64,000 nt of DNA from Vanilla planifolia. Taxonomy: Eukaryota > Streptophyta > Magnoliopsida > Asparagales > Orchidaceae. Shown here piece after piece: positions 62,068-64,000 of this stretch. A program made the translations under genes and the position numbers. Within the stretch, counting starts at the first letter, position 1, and each line of letters opens with the position of its first letter. The notes below the pieces were generated by a model. That model did not search any database. It worked only from the letters and a program-made list of their open reading frames with translations, and had not been told where the DNA came from. The stretch is taken from positions 575,477 through 639,476 of the forward strand of contig JAIUJO010000085.1 in the NCBI GenBank assembly GCA_023846275.1. Reading direction: 5' to 3'.

Positions 62068-64000
62068 TTTCTTCTTCTCTTTCTACTTCTTCTTTTTCTT
62101 CCTCTTCTTCTTCTTCTTCCCCTTCTTCTTCTTCATCTCTTTCTTTTTCTTCTTCTTCTTCTTCTTCAAAATCATCACCATCATCATCATCTTCTTCTTC
62201 TTCTTCTTCTTCTTCTTCTTCTTCTTTTGCTTATTCTTCTCTTTCTTTTTATTATTATTGTTATTATTGTTATTATTATTCATCTTCTTATTCTTCTACT
62301 TTTTCTTCTTCTTCTTCTTCTTATACTTATTCTTACTATTTTTTAACTTTTCTTTCTCCTTCTTCTTCTCATTCTTTTTCTTCATCTTCTTCTAGTACTA
62401 TTTATTCTTCTTCTAACTCCACTTATTCTTCTTCTTCTTTTTCTTCCTCTACTACTTCTACTTCTTCTTCTTCCTCTTCTTCTTCATCTTCCTCTCCATC
62501 TTCTTCTTCTTCTTCTTCTTCTTCTTCTTCTTCTTCTTCTTCTTCTTCTTCTTCTTTATCTTCTTCTATCTATTCTTCTTCTTCCTCCTCCTCTTCTTCT
62601 TCCACTTCTTCTTTCTCTTCTTCTTCTTTTTCTTCTTCTTCTTCTTCTTCCTCCTCCTCCTCCTCTTCTTCTTGTTCTTCTTTTTTTTGTTCCTTTTCTT
62701 CTTGTTCTTCTTCATCATCTTGTCCATCTTCTTCCTCTTCTTCTTCTTCTTTTTCTTCTTATACTACTGCTTCTTCCACTTCTTCTTCTTTTTTCTTTTT
62801 CTTTTTGTTCTTCTTCTTCTCCACCTTTTCTTCTCCATCTACTTCTTGTTTTGCTTCTTCCACTTCCTCTTTATCTTCCTCTCCTTCTTCTTCTCCTTCT
62901 TCTCCTTCATCTCCTCCTCCATCTTATACTTCATCTTCTTCTTCTCCTTCTTCTTCTTAGCCCTCCTCGTCTTCTTCATCTTCCTCTCCTTCTTCTTCAT
63001 CTTCTTCTTCTTCTGCTTCTTTTTCTTCTTCTTCTCATTTTTCTTCTTCAACTTATTCATATTCTTTTTCTTCTTCTTCTTCTTCTTCTTATTTTTCTTC
63101 TTCTTCTTCTTCCTCTTCTTCTTCTTCGTCTTCTTTTTCTTCTTCTCCTTCTTCTTCTTCTACTTCTTCTTCATCTCCTTCTACAACTTCTTCTTCTACT
63201 TCTTCTTCTTCGTGTTCTTCTCCTTTTTCTTCTTCTTCTTCTTATTATTATTATTCTTATTATTTTTCTTCTTCTCTTTCTTTTTCTTCTTCATCTTCTT
63301 CTTCTCTTTCATGTTCTTCTTGTTCCTCTTCTTCTTCTTCCACCTCTGCTTCTTCTTCTTCTTCTTCTTCTTCATCTTCTTCTTCTTCTTCTTCTTCTTC
63401 TCCATCGTCTTCTTCTTCTTGTCCTTCTTGTTCTTTTTCTTCTTCTTCTTCTACTTCTTCTTCTTCTTCTTCTTCTTTTTATTCCTCCTCATCTTCCTCT
63501 CCTTCTTTTTCTTTTCTCTCTTCTTTTTCTTCTTTCTCTTCTTCTTCTTCTCTTCTTTTTCTTCTTCTTCTTCTTCTTTTTCTTCTTCTTCTTCTTCTTC
63601 TTCTTCTTATTCTCTTCTACTTCTTCTTCTTCTCCTCCTCCTCCTCTTTCTCCTCCACATTATCTTTCTTCATCTTCTTCAACTCCTTTTTCTTCTTCCA
63701 CTTCTTCCTCTTCTTCATCTTCCACTCCAGCTTCTTCTTCTTCTTCTCCTTCTCCTTCTTCTTCTTTATTTGCTTCTTCTTCTTCTTCTTCCATTTCTTC
63801 TTCTTCTTCTTCCTCTTCTTCTTCTTCTCCTCCTCCTCCTATTCCTCCTTCTGGTTCTTCATTTTCTTCAACTCCTTCTTCTTCCTCTTCTTCTTGTTCT
63901 TCTCCTCCCCATCCTCTTCCTCCTTCAGTTTCTTCAACTCCTCCTTCCACTTCTTCTTCTTCTTCTTCTTCCTTTCCTTCATCTCCCTCTCCTTCTTCTT
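59912..64000 (+). repeat. Giant imperfect (TTC/CTT)n array, open at the right edge
   Basis: At least 4.1 kb in which nearly every base on the plus strand is C or T, in TTC/CTT register. Frequent variants are CTC, CTA, TTT, TTG and CAT units. The longest perfect run I noticed is about 57 bp (about 62500-62556). Islands of TTA/ATT repeat lie at about 60140-60300, 61010-61100, 61885-61905 and 62250-62285, and a CAT run at 62170-62190. All long open frames here (poly-Ser, Phe, Leu, Lys or Glu) are artefacts. The array continues beyond the window. Confidence 0.97.

Noticed and set aside
59937-63950. Long open frames encoding poly-Ser, poly-Phe, poly-Leu, Lys-rich or Glu-rich proteins
   Set aside because: Triplet repeats without stop codons give open frames automatically. 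There is no non-repetitive domain or gene structure.
1-64000. tRNA genes, rRNA, CRISPR arrays, bacterial-type operons or defence systems
   Set aside because: None seen. Repeats present are retroelement LTRs, microsatellites and diverged interspersed copies. There are no regular spacers, no cloverleaf-like sequence and no clustered intact frames.

Overview
The window looks like heterochromatic or intergenic DNA from a land plant with a repeat-rich genome. It is strongly AT-rich and visibly poor in CG dinucleotides. I found no intact host protein gene and no tRNA, rRNA or CRISPR array. Nearly everything I can name is an old retrotransposon full of stops and frameshifts, plus one very large GAA/TTC triplet array. 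I could not identify the species. The plant assignment rests on the element types: L1-like LINE, chromovirus-style Ty3/gypsy, and Ty1/copia with a SIRE/Maximus-like gag.

Layout. About 300-6000 is a decayed LINE on the minus strand: endonuclease remnant, linker, reverse transcriptase and zinc-finger tail, running from high to low coordinates. 6000-13000 is AT-rich and unassigned. 13000-19000 holds a rotted Ty3/gypsy copy (RT near 15.8 kb, integrase end near 15.25 kb) with a possible diverged LTR pair. 19000-23500 is AT-rich with a 48-bp tandem duplication. 23570-25020 holds minus-strand copia RT remnants, including a duplicated piece. About 27690-31480 is a pair of direct repeats starting TGTTGA, about 1.5 kb each and about 0.7 kb apart, like a non-autonomous LTR element. 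Near 34.3-34.5 kb is a copia gag zinc-knuckle remnant.

41964-50241 is a structurally complete but coding-dead Ty3/gypsy element on the minus strand, with two LTRs of about 1.46 kb (TG...CA), gag, protease, RT, RNase H, integrase and C-terminal tail. An (AT)n tract sits beside its gag. 52270-53135 is a second gypsy integrase fragment, abutting a second LINE copy at about 53150-58100. The two LINE copies form a roughly 5-kb diverged direct repeat, including a non-coding module beyond the 5' end that also occurs alone near 31.8 and 35.4 kb.

From 59212 the window becomes a purine-rich GAA arm, a unique spacer of about 450 bp, and then at least 4.1 kb of imperfect TTC/CTT repeat running off the right edge.

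No gene set works together here as a pathway. The biology is transposon accumulation, nesting and decay, plus expansion of a triplex-prone triplet repeat. All identified element coding remnants lie on the minus strand. Family calls come from reading conserved protein motifs by eye; no alignment or database search was run.
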